Assembly: GCF_003610895.1 (NCBI RefSeq)
Contig: NZ_MCAS01000001.1
Location: 62,001-126,000, forward strand
DNA: 64,000 nucleotides
Direction of reading: 5' to 3'
DNA from: Paraburkholderia fungorum
GTDB lineage: Bacteria; Pseudomonadota; Gammaproteobacteria; Burkholderiales; Burkholderiaceae
Shown piece after piece: positions 53,854-62,929 of the stretch. The first letter of the stretch is position 1, and each line of letters begins with the position of its first letter. The notes beneath the pieces are model-generated. The model worked only from the letters and a program-made list of their open reading frames with translations. It did not search any database and was not told where the DNA came from. The position numbers were made by a program, and so were the translations under genes.

Positions 53854-55263
53854 TCAGGCGGACCCTCTGCTGCCGCGCGCGATTTCATCGCCGGCACCTT
53901 GCGGCAAACGCGCGGTCACCGGAATCGACAGGAACGAGAAGAGGCCGACCACGATGAACGCGGGCCAGAAGTCAGAGAACACGATGCTCGAATGTCCCTG
54001 CACGTTATGCGAGATTTGCAGCACGATGCCGGCAATCGTCACACCGAGTCCCAGGGAAATCTGCTGGATCACGCTCGCCACACTTGTCGCGCGGCCGACG
54101 TCGCGGCTCGGAATATCCGCGTACGCCAAGGTATTCAACGAGGTGAACTGCAACGACGGGAAGAAGCCGCCGAACAGCACCACACACCAGATCAGCCAAT
54201 GCGGCGTGCCAGGAAAGAACAGCCCGTAGACGGCAATGGCGAGACCCGCGCAGCCGGCATTGAACATCAGCACCGTGCGAAAACCGAAGCGGCCGAGAAT
54301 GCGCGACGCGGCCGCCTTCATGAAGATCGAGCCGAACGCGGACGCACAGGTGATCGACCCCGACTTGAACGCGGTCATGCCGAGGCCTTCCTGCAACGCA
54401 AGCGGCAACAGAAAGGGCACCGCGCCGAGACCGATGCGAAACAGCGAGCCGCCCACCACGCTGGCGTGAAAACTCGGAATACGCAACAGCCGCAGATCTA
54501 GCACCGGCAGCTCGACGCGGTTCGCGTACAGCACGTAAATCACCAGAAGCACCACGCCGATCGCGCACATGCCGACCGATACCGTGTTCGACACCAGTTC
54601 GCCGCCGACCAGCGAGAGCCCCAGCATGAACAGCGACGCCCCGCTCGCGGACAACACGAACCCGGTCCAGTCGAGCCGGCCGGGATGCGCTTCGCGCACG
54701 TTGGCAATGTGCTTGTTCGCGAGCCAGATGCCCAGCAGGCCAATCGGAATGTTGATGAAGAAAATCAGGCGCCAGTGCAGATACGTCGTAATGAAGCCAC
54801 CGAGCGGCGGGCCCACTACCGGCCCGAGCAGCGCCGGTACCGTCAGATAGTTGACCGCGCGGATGAAGTCCGACTTGGGTACCGAGCGGAAAATAATGAT
54901 GCGCCCCACCGGCACCATCATCGCGCCGCCGACGCCTTGCACGAAGCGCGCAACCACGAAGGTACCAAGCGACGTGGACGCCGCGCACATCAGCGAACCC
55001 GCCATGAAGATGCCGATTGCCGTGCGAAACACCGTACGCGAACCGAAGCGGTCGGCGACCCAGCCGCAAATGGGAATGAAAACACCGAGGCCGATGACGT
55101 AGGCCGTCACGGCAAGCTTGAGGGTGATGGGGTCCTGGCCGAGATCGCGTGCCAGAACTGGCAGCGACGTCACGATGACCGTGCCGTCCATGTTTTCCAT
55201 GAACATCGCACATGCGACGATCAGCGGAACAATGAAAGTGCCTAAAGCGAGAGGCATTGGCAT
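53854..55263 (-). CDS. MFS drug exporter, EmrB/QacA (DHA2) family
   Basis: A 469-aa major facilitator with about 12-14 helices. DHA2 motifs: MENMDGTVIVTSLPVLARDLG in helix 1, CGWVADRFGSRTVFR (motif A), and GPVVGPPLGGFI (motif C). Start taken at ATG 55263 (MPMPLALG); 55257 is also in frame, and the longer open frame lacks support. No adaptor or regulator gene adjoins it. Confidence 0.88.
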   Translation of the reverse strand: MPMPLALGTFIVPLIVACAMFMENMDGTVIVTSLPVLARDLGQDPITLKLAVTAYVIGLGVFIPICGWVADRFGSRTVFRTAIGIFMAGSLMCAASTSLGTFVVARFVQGVGGAMMVPVGRIIIFRSVPKSDFIRAVNYLTVPALLGPVVGPPLGGFITTYLHWRLIFFINIPIGLLGIWLANKHIANVREAHPGRLDWTGFVLSASGASLFMLGLSLVGGELVSNTVSVGMCAIGVVLLVIYVLYANRVELPVLDLRLLRIPSFHASVVGGSLFRIGLGAVPFLLPLALQEGLGMTAFKSGSITCASAFGSIFMKAAASRILGRFGFRTVLMFNAGCAGLAIAVYGLFFPGTPHWLIWCVVLFGGFFPSLQFTSLNTLAYADIPSRDVGRATSVASVIQQISLGLGVTIAGIVLQISHNVQGHSSIVFSDFWPAFIVVGLFSFLSIPVTARLPQGAGDEIARGSRGSA

Positions 55264-55464
55264 GACGACGGGTTGCAAGGCCGCCGGTGTAAAGGGGCAA
55301 TTATCGCACCGCAACGACAACAGATGTTGTTGAACGAAGCCCTTTCGTAACCGCGCTACCCACATTAATCGCGCGTTGTTATCCGGCTCCCATTAATTGA
55401 GCGTGCAACGAAGCGGCGCGAACTACGGAAAACAGGAATGGATAAGGAGGGAGAACGCGACGCG

Positions 55465-55495
55465 ATGGTGAGCCGGCCTGAAACCGGCTCACCAT
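55465..55495. terminator. 12-bp hairpin after the nucleotidyltransferase gene
   Basis: ATGGTGAGCCGG and CCGGCTCACCAT pair perfectly around a 7-nt loop, 19 bp past the stop of the lipid-type operon. No T-run; terminator-like. Confidence 0.5.
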
Positions 55496-55513
55496 GCAAT
55501 TCAGAAACAAACC

Positions 55514-56278
55514 TTAGCGCGATGCGCTGACGAGCGGTTGCAGCAGCGGCAGAATCTCAGTGCTTGCGCGAGCGACGTCGTTCGGGAAGTCGATCTCGAT
55601 CCACGGCGAGCCGGTCACGTCGGCCGTATCGAACACCTGGCTGCGCTCCAGCAGCAGGTCGCGCACCGCTTCTTCGTGCGGCATGTTGGCCCGGCCGCTA
55701 TCCACGTAGCCCGCAACGATCTGCGTGAAACGTTGCGCGGTTTCCTGGCGGAAACGGAAGAAGCCCACCGATTCGCCAATCGTGTCGTACTCGAGATTGA
55801 CGGCGAGCTGCTTGCGCAATTCGACCGGCACGCCGTCTTTCAGGCACAGCTTGACGGGCTCGTCGCCCGCTTCGAAATCGCGGTCGATCAACAGGCGGTT
55901 GACTGTCTCGCCGGCCACCAGCGCGCTCAGAATGCGCTCGTCGTAAAGCACGTCGGCGTCCATCAGGAGCACGTCGCCGCCGCGTGTCAGCGCCTCGGCC
56001 ACTGTGTGCACCGTCAGCACGCTGCCCAGGTCGTAACGCGGGTTCAGCACGGTTTCCACCTTATGCGGCCAGTTGATCCGCTCCAGTTCCGCCTGCACCG
56101 ATTCCGGCTGAAAACCCAGCGCCAGCACGACGTCGGTCACGCCGGCTGTTTCAAGCATCTGCAAATGCCGTTCGAGCAGGCTCATGCCGTCGAACTGCAA
56201 CAGGCACTTCGGGAACTGTGCCTGCGGCGGTTGCTGGAGACGCAGGCCTAGGCCCGCTGCGAGGATGATGGCACGCAT
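55514..56278 (-). CDS. sugar/phospho-alcohol nucleotidyltransferase
   Basis: A 254-aa GT-A-fold nucleotidyltransferase. The nucleotide loop reads MRAIILAAGLGLRLQQPPQAQFPKCLLQFDG (G-x-G-x-R then PK), and metal-binding DVLLMDADVLYD follows. Its size resembles LicC/phosphocholine or phosphonate cytidylyltransferases. Last gene of a minus-strand operon with a CDP-alcohol phosphatidyltransferase, so I infer it makes the CDP-alcohol donor. Confidence 0.8.
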   Translation of the reverse strand: MRAIILAAGLGLRLQQPPQAQFPKCLLQFDGMSLLERHLQMLETAGVTDVVLALGFQPESVQAELERINWPHKVETVLNPRYDLGSVLTVHTVAEALTRGGDVLLMDADVLYDERILSALVAGETVNRLLIDRDFEAGDEPVKLCLKDGVPVELRKQLAVNLEYDTIGESVGFFRFRQETAQRFTQIVAGYVDSGRANMPHEEAVRDLLLERSQVFDTADVTGSPWIEIDFPNDVARASTEILPLLQPLVSASR

Positions 56279-56305
56279 GCGCAGTCCTTTGAAAAAAATC
56301 GGAAA

Positions 56306-57325
56306 TTAATCGACAACCGGTACGCGCCCCGTGGCGCGCCGCCGTTGCCAGTTTCGTTCGCTGAAGTGCAACACCAGGAGCCCCGGCAAACCCAGCAGGA
56401 TTTCACGTGCGCGCTTGGCGAGCGACAACGCCAGCGCCGCATCCGGCGGCAAGCCCACGAGCGGCGCGAGCAGCAGATAACCGCCTTCCTGCACGCCGAG
56501 CGAGCCCGGGATCATGAACGCTGCGCCACGAATCGCCTGGCCGAGGCTTTCGAGCAGCAGTGCGTCGACCCAGTCGACCGGATGGCCGAGAAACCGCAGC
56601 GCGAGCCACACTTCCACCGTGCCGACGATCCAGCCCGCCAGACTCAGCGCAAAGCTCGCCGCGACGCGGCCGCGCTCGCGGTAAAGCCCCTGCACGGCGG
56701 CGTCGACGGCTTCGGCGCGCGTCATCAGCGACGACCAGTCGCGCTTGCCGAACACCTTGGAGAGCGCGCCCAGCAGACGGCCGAACAGACCACGCCGCTG
56801 CGCATAGTAGAAGCCCGCGATCAGCGCGCCCAGCACGCCGGTGGCGATCAGCATGGCCGCTCGCAGATCGTGAAGCGCGCCATGCGTGGCGTAAGCACTG
56901 AACAACAGCAACCCGAGCAGCGCGAAGACGATTTGTGCAAGCGCCTGCGCGGTGGTGCTGACGGTAAGGGCGGCGGCCGCGTCGCGCATGCGCATGCCGC
57001 GCTGGGACAGTTGCCGCACCATCACTACCGGGCCGCCGATCTGGCCGGCCGGCAACAGGCTATTCACCGATTCGCCGATCCAGCGCGCAAACAATGCATC
57101 GCGCAGCGTGACGTCGTGATGCACGCCGTCGTGCCGGCGCCGGAACAGCACCGAGATCGCGCCGGCATCGAGCGCCAGCGGCACGAGGTGAAACGCCGCG
57201 ACGAGCACAAGCCCCCAGCCTGCCGCGGCCAGCGCCGAGGCAACAGAACCGAAACCCTGCCACGCGAGCAAGCCGACAAAAAGCGCCGTCCCGATCGACA
57301 GCAGAATCAGGGCCACGCGTGTCAT
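56306..57325 (-). CDS. UPF0104 / LPG-synthase-TM-like membrane protein
   Basis: A 339-aa polytopic protein of the flippase-like UPF0104 family, with about eight helices. Typical: ESVNSLLPAGQIGGPVVMVRQLSQRG and AAFMIPGSLGVQEGGYLLLAPLVGLP. Start at 57325 overlaps the oxygenase stop by 4 bp. Members move lipids or sugar lipids; context suggests transport of the lipid built by this operon. Confidence 0.8.
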   Translation of the reverse strand: MTRVALILLSIGTALFVGLLAWQGFGSVASALAAAGWGLVLVAAFHLVPLALDAGAISVLFRRRHDGVHHDVTLRDALFARWIGESVNSLLPAGQIGGPVVMVRQLSQRGMRMRDAAAALTVSTTAQALAQIVFALLGLLLFSAYATHGALHDLRAAMLIATGVLGALIAGFYYAQRRGLFGRLLGALSKVFGKRDWSSLMTRAEAVDAAVQGLYRERGRVAASFALSLAGWIVGTVEVWLALRFLGHPVDWVDALLLESLGQAIRGAAFMIPGSLGVQEGGYLLLAPLVGLPPDAALALSLAKRAREILLGLPGLLVLHFSERNWQRRRATGRVPVVD

Positions 57326-58170
57326 GCGTGGTCCTTGCCGCGATTCGTCATTTGACGGAAGACCTGACGGAAACCGAAGTACGCGATCGCGTCCTTCATG
57401 TTGGAGATGAAACGGCGCCACGGCCGCATGTTCGGATCGGTGACGTATTCGAAAGTCAGCGATACGCGCATTTCGTTCGCGCCAGCCGGCGTGATGCGAT
57501 GACGCAGCTTGTCGCCGTCGAAAAACACCAGGCCGCCCGGCGGAATCTGCACCGAACCCGGCTGATCCGGCACGTCCGGATTGCACGTATGCAATTCGTA
57601 GTCGAGCCGGCACGACGATTCGTCGATCACGCCGAGCAGCAGCGTGTAGCGGCGGCCGTCATAGTACGAAGTATCGTAGTGCCAGCCGATGTGATCGCCG
57701 GCGCGCGTGTAGTAATACAGCGCATACGCATGCGGATCGTCCACGGGCGACACCTGCAGCTTGTCGCCGCTGAGCTGCTCGAGCCAGCCGATCAACTCCT
57801 TCGAGCGATACAGTTCGGCGATGAACGGCGCGAGCCGGTCAATCGTATGGCGGCTCACGCTGCCGCCCTGCTTGTGGCCCGGCAGATAGTTGCGGTTCAC
57901 TTCGTCGAGCAGACCGCGCGCACTCTGCACGAGCTGGGCGGTGACTTCGGGCGCGAGGAAATCTTCCAGATACAGGAACGCGCCCTGACCGGTGAAATCC
58001 TTGGCGAGACGTGGCGTGTTGAAAGTCCGCGTGCGGCTTGCCACCGCGCGATCGGCATTCGGCGCAGGCGTGGCCGATGTGGCCGACGTGGCCGGCCCGC
58101 CCGGCAGCGAGGCTGGCGAACGTTCAACTGAGACTGCTGGGATCACGTCGTCTTCGGCGTGCATACTCAT
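57322..58170 (-). CDS. 2-oxoglutarate/Fe(II)-dependent oxygenase
   Basis: A 282-aa cupin-fold oxygenase. Iron ligands are His164 and Asp166 (IGWHYDTSYYDG) and His224 (DKLRHRITPAG); Arg235 in NEMRVSLTF should bind 2-oxoglutarate. The start overlaps the phosphatidyltransferase stop, and its stop overlaps the membrane-protein start, so all are co-translated. Placement suggests hydroxylation of a lipid or its head group; substrate unknown. Confidence 0.82.
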   Translation of the reverse strand: MSMHAEDDVIPAVSVERSPASLPGGPATSATSATPAPNADRAVASRTRTFNTPRLAKDFTGQGAFLYLEDFLAPEVTAQLVQSARGLLDEVNRNYLPGHKQGGSVSRHTIDRLAPFIAELYRSKELIGWLEQLSGDKLQVSPVDDPHAYALYYYTRAGDHIGWHYDTSYYDGRRYTLLLGVIDESSCRLDYELHTCNPDVPDQPGSVQIPPGGLVFFDGDKLRHRITPAGANEMRVSLTFEYVTDPNMRPWRRFISNMKDAIAYFGFRQVFRQMTNRGKDHA

Positions 58171-58862
58171 TCACTGGCCCACATTTGACTGGTTTCAGAC
58201 GCCGTGGCGGCGACAGCCGCCGAGTGCGCTGTGCGGCGCGAGACGCGCCAATAGTCGACCACGACCCAGGCGGCAAAGAGCGGCGCACCGATCGACGCCA
58301 CCACCACGAACGGCGTAACGACGCTCGTGAGCGTGACGATGGGCAGCAGATACAGCACGTCTTCGGTTTCGAAACCGCCGACCGACGCCTGCTTGGTACC
58401 GGCCTTACCCGCCATGTCCTCGATGCGCATGCGCAGGAAGAAAATCAATGCAACCGCGACGCCTGCCACGGCACCGAGCCATCCCGGCGAAACTTTCAAT
58501 GAGCCGACATGCGCGCTACCAACGCCCATGCCGACGAACAACATGACGGTCACGAGCGCGTCGCACGCCAGATCGTAAAAATGACCGATGCGGCTCGATT
58601 TTCCGCCGATGCGCGCGAGCTCTCCATCTGTGTGGTCGACGAAGTTCGACAGCACGATCAGAAAGGCACCCGCATTGGTCCACGCAAATCCGCCATGTGC
58701 GAGGCAAAGTGCGCCAGCTACACCAATTAGCAGGCGCAGCGTGGTCAGATGATTCGGGGTGACCCAGGTGTTGACGAGCGGCGTGACAAGCCGGCGGGCG
58801 AGCCTCGCATCCCAGGTCCTTGGGGCCGGAACGTTCAATGGAATTTTTGGTCGGGAATTCAT
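58167..58862 (-). CDS. CDP-alcohol phosphatidyltransferase
   Basis: A 231-aa integral membrane enzyme with a complete catalytic motif: Asp76, Asp79-Gly80, Ala83-Arg84, Gly93, Asp97, Asp101 (DHTDGELAR...GHFYDLACD). First gene of the operon. It would join a CDP-activated alcohol to a second alcohol; whether donor or acceptor carries the diacylglycerol cannot be told. Confidence 0.88.
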   Translation of the reverse strand: MNSRPKIPLNVPAPRTWDARLARRLVTPLVNTWVTPNHLTTLRLLIGVAGALCLAHGGFAWTNAGAFLIVLSNFVDHTDGELARIGGKSSRIGHFYDLACDALVTVMLFVGMGVGSAHVGSLKVSPGWLGAVAGVAVALIFFLRMRIEDMAGKAGTKQASVGGFETEDVLYLLPIVTLTSVVTPFVVVASIGAPLFAAWVVVDYWRVSRRTAHSAAVAATASETSQMWASE

Positions 58863-58902
58863 AACCCGGAAATATATACGGGATCGCGAAAGCGTGCTTC
58901 GT

Positions 58903-58923
58903 TCCTTAACGTTTTCTTAAGGA
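58903..58923. promoter_or_regulatory. TCCTTAA-N7-TTAAGGA dyad between divergent genes
   Basis: A perfect 7-bp inverted repeat about 40 bp before the phosphatidyltransferase start, preceded by CCCG-N10-CGGG (58865-58882). Suitable for an operator of the lipid-type operon. Regulator unknown. Confidence 0.4.
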
Positions 58924-59102
58924 CCAACGGTGGCTATCACGGGCTGGTCGCCGCGCAAATTATGCCGAATCACGTTACAGTGCGATTCCAGTTGCGCCTG
59001 TCACGACGAATCACCTCGATGCGCAACGTCTTTCGGGTCGCGACATTTGGCCGCCACCCGTTGCGAACACACTACATCGAACGCGGGTCGTTATTCACGC
59101 CT

Positions 59103-59537
59103 ATGAAATGCCTGTTTTTCTCCGCACTCCTTGCACTGACCACAGCGGTGCTGCCGCTAACCAGCCACGCCGCTGTCCTCGACACACCGCTCACCTGCAA
59201 TGAGAGCGGTCATCAGTTCATTGCCGATCTCGCCGATCAGCAATTGATCGACCCGAAACCGACACGGGTCGAAAGCAACTCCATCAATGCGTTTTCGCCG
59301 ACACGGGGCGCCGATCTGAGCGCCTTCGGCTTTCACGTTTTCGCGGTGGTCGGCTACGAAAAAGACGATCCGATGTTTCGCGTCGGCGACGGCGAACCGG
59401 TAGCCCGCTCGGCCTATGGCGTCGTGGTGTTCGGCAGCGAATCGAAGGTGCAGAGCGCGCTCACGGCGGCCGGCAGCACGGCGATCGTGCACCGGGTCGC
59501 GCCGCTCATCACGGCGATCTTCTGTAAACGAAGCTGA
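59103..59537 (+). CDS. periplasmic hypothetical protein
   Basis: A 144-aa protein starting MKCLFFSALLALTTAVLPL with a signal peptide cleaved near SHAA. The mature part has two Cys (TCNESG and the C-terminal FCKRS) that could form a disulfide. No family recognised. Divergent from the lipid-type operon, convergent with phoX. Confidence 0.7.
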   Translation: MKCLFFSALLALTTAVLPLTSHAAVLDTPLTCNESGHQFIADLADQQLIDPKPTRVESNSINAFSPTRGADLSAFGFHVFAVVGYEKDDPMFRVGDGEPVARSAYGVVVFGSESKVQSALTAAGSTAIVHRVAPLITAIFCKRS

Positions 59538-59586
59538 GGCGGCACCGGGCCGTTCGCCCAATGCCGCCTCGCTGCCCTGCTCCCCC

Positions 59587-61539
59587 TTACAGCTTGATGC
59601 CCGCAGGGTCTGCCGTCAGATACCCCACCGTCGCGCCGAAGCGGTCCTTATAGTTCGCCCGCACGAGCGGGTCGAGCGTCGATTGGACCTTATCGTGCAA
59701 CGGTGTTTCCCAATCGCCGACGTGCTGGAAGTTGCTCATCACGTAGGTCCAGCCGTTGATTTCGTCAACCGCGTGCAGGCCCGTCGACTCCGCGCCCGCC
59801 GGGCACGACAACACGCGCGCGAGCGTCTTCGTGTCGACGTTATAAGCCCACAGGAAATTGTTGACGTGCATGCCGCTGTCTTCGCCGATAAAGAGCGTGC
59901 GCAGTTTCTCGGAGAACTTCAGGTTGTCCGGATTCGCGATGCGATCCGGATTCGCCGTGTTGCCGAGCGCGTCGGCGGTCGACAGGTCCTCGCCGACCAG
60001 CGCCGCGGGCGCGGCCATGTCCACCGGCACCCAATCGCTGTTGATCGCACTGCCGCTGCGGTCGCGCTGGCCGCCCTTCATATTCAGCGCGTAGACCGCA
60101 CCGGCGTTGATGGCCTTGTCGACCGCGACATCGGTCGAGGCCGCGTTGCCGCGCACCATCGATTTCTCGACACGCGACATCGCCGAATACAGCACCTTGT
60201 CCTTGATATTGACCGTCGTGCCTTCGAGCTTCGTGAAACCCATGCTGCCGCCCGCCAACGCCGCGTAGCGGTGCGTTTCGAGGAAGGTCGCGGCCTTGGT
60301 CATACCCGGTTTGACGCGTACCCAGTTGAAGGTGCCGTTGTAGTTGATCCTGGTGTATGTCGAATCGGCCGGATCCTTGGTCGCGATATCCATGATGTCG
60401 CTCGCGCGCAACTGGTTGGCGAGCGCTTCGATTTCGTCGCTGGTCGCGTGGCCCAGATTGATCCAGGAGAGCGTCGCGGCACCCGCGCCGGTCGACGAAG
60501 TCTGCGTCCACTTCGCGACATATAGCGTACCGGCCGACAGATCGGCCTCGCGATCGGCGATGAACATGAAAAGGCCGCCATTGGTGGCATCGTCGCCCAT
60601 CAGCACGGTGCGCTTGTCCGGCATCACCTGAATCAGCTCGTGCGAGATGCGGCCGAGGCAGTAGTGCTTCCTGATCGTGCCGGTGCCGTCGGGATTCACG
60701 GTCACTTCCGGCAGATGACCATAGTGGTACGGGTTGGCCGTGGTTTCGTTGCCGAACAGGCTGCGGCTGAAGCCCTTGAACTGGCTATTGGTCGCGATCG
60801 TGGAAGCGTCCGGCTCGTACTCTTCGCTCGACAGATGCGTATTCCACGGCGAGAGGCTCGCGCCGCAGGTGATCCACAAGCCATGTGCCTTCGACGTATC
60901 GACGTTGGAGTAGCCCACCAGCGTGAGCTTGCCGGTAGCCGGATCCTGATCGAGCGTGAGCACGGCAATCGGCGAAGGCAGTTGACCGTACATCGACTTC
61001 AGACTCTGATCGCGGGTCGTGTACTCGAACTGCACGACGGCGAATACCGCATTGCCCTTGAGTCCCTTGACCGTCGGCTTGTCGAGGCGGATCAGCGAAC
61101 TGCCGTCCGGACAATCCGAGTAGAACTGACGCTCCTTACCCGCAACCGATTTATCGATGATCGGCTGATTGTTGATGTCGAAGTAGCCGCCGGCCAGGAT
61201 CGTCCCGCCCTTGATGTTCGGCACCATATCGCCGGTCACGAAGAACGGCTGGTAGGCGAGCTTGAACGAGCGGCTGCTGCCGTCGCTCAGTTGCACCGTG
61301 AGGGTCGAGCCGACCGTGGTTGTCGCCATCGCGGCGGGGTTCGCCAGCGTCGGCGCCGCCATGGCGTTGAATGCCGCCGAAACGAAGTTGGCCACCGGTT
61401 TGGCCGGCGTCACCGGGTCGCTGCCGCCGCCGCAGGCGCTCAGCATCGACGCTGTGGCGAGACCGCCTAACGGCAGCATCGGCACGCCAGCGAATATTTT
61501 CAGGGCCTTGCGGCGGGAAAGGTCGAACGGCTCTGCCAT
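59587..61539 (-). CDS. phoX: PhoX-family alkaline phosphatase
   Basis: A 650-aa exported phosphatase (DUF839/PhoX). The N-terminus has a twin-arginine signal SRRKALKIF (Arg9-Arg10) and a lipobox-like LSAC at Cys36, so Tat export and lipid anchoring are both likely. Family segments include WNTHLSSEEYEPD, GHLPEVTVNPDGTG and LFIGEDSGMHVNNFLWAY. PhoX enzymes use calcium and iron to release phosphate from organic esters. A Pho-box-like repeat lies 108 bp upstream. Confidence 0.9.
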   Translation of the reverse strand: MAEPFDLSRRKALKIFAGVPMLPLGGLATASMLSACGGGSDPVTPAKPVANFVSAAFNAMAAPTLANPAAMATTTVGSTLTVQLSDGSSRSFKLAYQPFFVTGDMVPNIKGGTILAGGYFDINNQPIIDKSVAGKERQFYSDCPDGSSLIRLDKPTVKGLKGNAVFAVVQFEYTTRDQSLKSMYGQLPSPIAVLTLDQDPATGKLTLVGYSNVDTSKAHGLWITCGASLSPWNTHLSSEEYEPDASTIATNSQFKGFSRSLFGNETTANPYHYGHLPEVTVNPDGTGTIRKHYCLGRISHELIQVMPDKRTVLMGDDATNGGLFMFIADREADLSAGTLYVAKWTQTSSTGAGAATLSWINLGHATSDEIEALANQLRASDIMDIATKDPADSTYTRINYNGTFNWVRVKPGMTKAATFLETHRYAALAGGSMGFTKLEGTTVNIKDKVLYSAMSRVEKSMVRGNAASTDVAVDKAINAGAVYALNMKGGQRDRSGSAINSDWVPVDMAAPAALVGEDLSTADALGNTANPDRIANPDNLKFSEKLRTLFIGEDSGMHVNNFLWAYNVDTKTLARVLSCPAGAESTGLHAVDEINGWTYVMSNFQHVGDWETPLHDKVQSTLDPLVRANYKDRFGATVGYLTADPAGIKL

Positions 61540-61646
61540 GTTGTCGTGATCCAGTGTTTGGGTAGCGTGGGTGAATGCACAGCCGGCACGCACTCAGACC
61601 CAAAACCACATGGTTCACGCTCGCGCCGCTATGACGCGAGGATTTT

Positions 61647-61675
61647 ATGAAGTCAATGTGAAAGTATATTGACAG
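61647..61675 (-). promoter_or_regulatory. Pho-box-like triple repeat upstream of phoX
   Basis: On the minus strand CTGTCAA, CTTTCAC and ACTTCAT follow one another with exactly 11-bp spacing, the PhoB pattern. Confidence 0.65.
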
Positions 61676-61729
61676 GCTTTAGTAATATTTTGTTTGGCTG
61701 CCTGTCAGCAAAGCTTTGCTATCGCCGGC

Positions 61730-62302
61730 TTAGCCCGGGCGGCGAAATTCGTTCTCGACCCACGCAGCGGCGCTCGCCTTGCTCAGCTTGAAGTTCGGCG
61801 CGACCTGCACTTGCGCGAGCTGTTCGCCGAATGTGTCGAGCGCGGTTAGCAGGGCGTACGGCTCGTCTTCGTCGGGGACGATGTCGAGTGTGATGTCGAG
61901 TTCGTCATTGCCATCCGCGCTGGCCACGCGCACTTCTTTATGCAACTGGGCGCGCAACTGCTGCTCATGGCGGCGCAGCACCTCAGACGCGGTTTTCACG
62001 AGCGTGTTGAACGCCGATGTGTCGAGCGGCTTCGGATCTTTCTTGTTGCGGCCCATCGTCCACGGACCGACGAGCGCCGGTTCCGCTTCGCCGTCCTTGA
62101 TCATTTCGACGGCCCAGCCTTCATCGTCTTCGTTCTTGATGACGCGTGCGGTCCAGCCGTCGTCGCGCCACAGACGCGCTTCGTGCAGGACTTCGGGCTG
62201 AATGTCGTCAAGGTGCCCGGGCGTGGCTTCGTGGATTTCGGGCGCGCCTTCCGTCGTGGGGATAGCAGTGGTGTCGGACGAAGGAAGGGGGGTATCGGTC
62301 AT
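61730..62302 (-). CDS. conserved-looking acidic hypothetical protein
   Basis: A 190-aa acidic soluble protein starting MTDTPLPSSDTTAIP. Segments EARLWRDDGWTARVIKNEDDEGWAVEMIKDGE and GPWTMGRNKKDPKPLD look structured, and the C-terminus ends AAAWVENEFRRPG. No signal, no membrane helix, no family I recognise. Confidence 0.7.
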   Translation of the reverse strand: MTDTPLPSSDTTAIPTTEGAPEIHEATPGHLDDIQPEVLHEARLWRDDGWTARVIKNEDDEGWAVEMIKDGEAEPALVGPWTMGRNKKDPKPLDTSAFNTLVKTASEVLRRHEQQLRAQLHKEVRVASADGNDELDITLDIVPDEDEPYALLTALDTFGEQLAQVQVAPNFKLSKASAAAWVENEFRRPG

Positions 62303-62477
62303 TACAGGTTTACTCACGTTCGCGGGGCGGAAACACATCTCAAGCCTGCGATTCTACCCGTCCCACGCACGCCGAATCCGCCCTCTGACGAATGGATAAG
62401 CCGGGGCAAGCTCCCCGCCACCCGAAATAATGCATTTCGTTACGTACGGGAACTTATTAATCCATTATGCAGATTTC

Positions 62478-62505
62478 AAAAAAAAACGCGGCCCGAAAGC
62501 CGCGT
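62478..62505 (-). terminator. orphan intrinsic terminator facing left
   Basis: On the minus strand ACGCGGC, loop TTTCGG, GCCGCGT and a run of eight T or more: a textbook terminator. No gene ends there; the plus-strand side has no T-run. Confidence 0.8.
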
Positions 62506-62800
62506 ATGAAAAGATGAAAAAGACACCCCTGGTCAAGGGGTAAGCTGAATTGTAGATCCCTAAATAACCGATATATATCGCACTAACTGGAAGAGTGCAT
62601 TGCAGAAAACAGAACAAATAAAAGTTCACGAGACAATACCCTAAAAGCCTTACCGGATATGACACAGCCAGATCGTCGCGATCGAGCAACATCCGCAATT
62701 TGACAGATAGTTACAGCACGATCCGATTCAAAGATTTTTTCTTTATTTACTCGCACTTACGAAATTACAAGTCAGTCATTGCGAATTAGAAAAATCATTG

Positions 62801-62828
62801 TTGTGCCATACGCGCTTAAAGATATTAA
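62801..62828 (+). promoter_or_regulatory. possible porin promoter
   Basis: TTGTGC (62801-62806), 16-bp spacer, TATTAA (62823-62828), about 100 bp before the porin start. Weak sigma70-like match. Confidence 0.3.
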
Positions 62829-62929
62829 TAGCAGGAATACACTGCCCAGCGGATCGTCAGGCAGCCGGGGCAATCGGCTGCAAACACTGGAATGCGATTC
62901 TCTACGCACTGTCCCGGAGTTATCTAAAC

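Larger units (their letters stand above)
62303..62929. other. 627-bp AT-rich region before the porin
   Basis: No convincing coding frame. Clearly richer in A and T than the rest of the window from about 62440 on. Contains a leftward-facing terminator with no gene feeding it (62478-62505) and the porin promoter and leader. Confidence 0.6.

Noticed and set aside
62465..62698. 77-aa hydrophobic open frame on the minus strand
   Set aside because: It runs through an intrinsic terminator stem, has no ribosome site and no family features.
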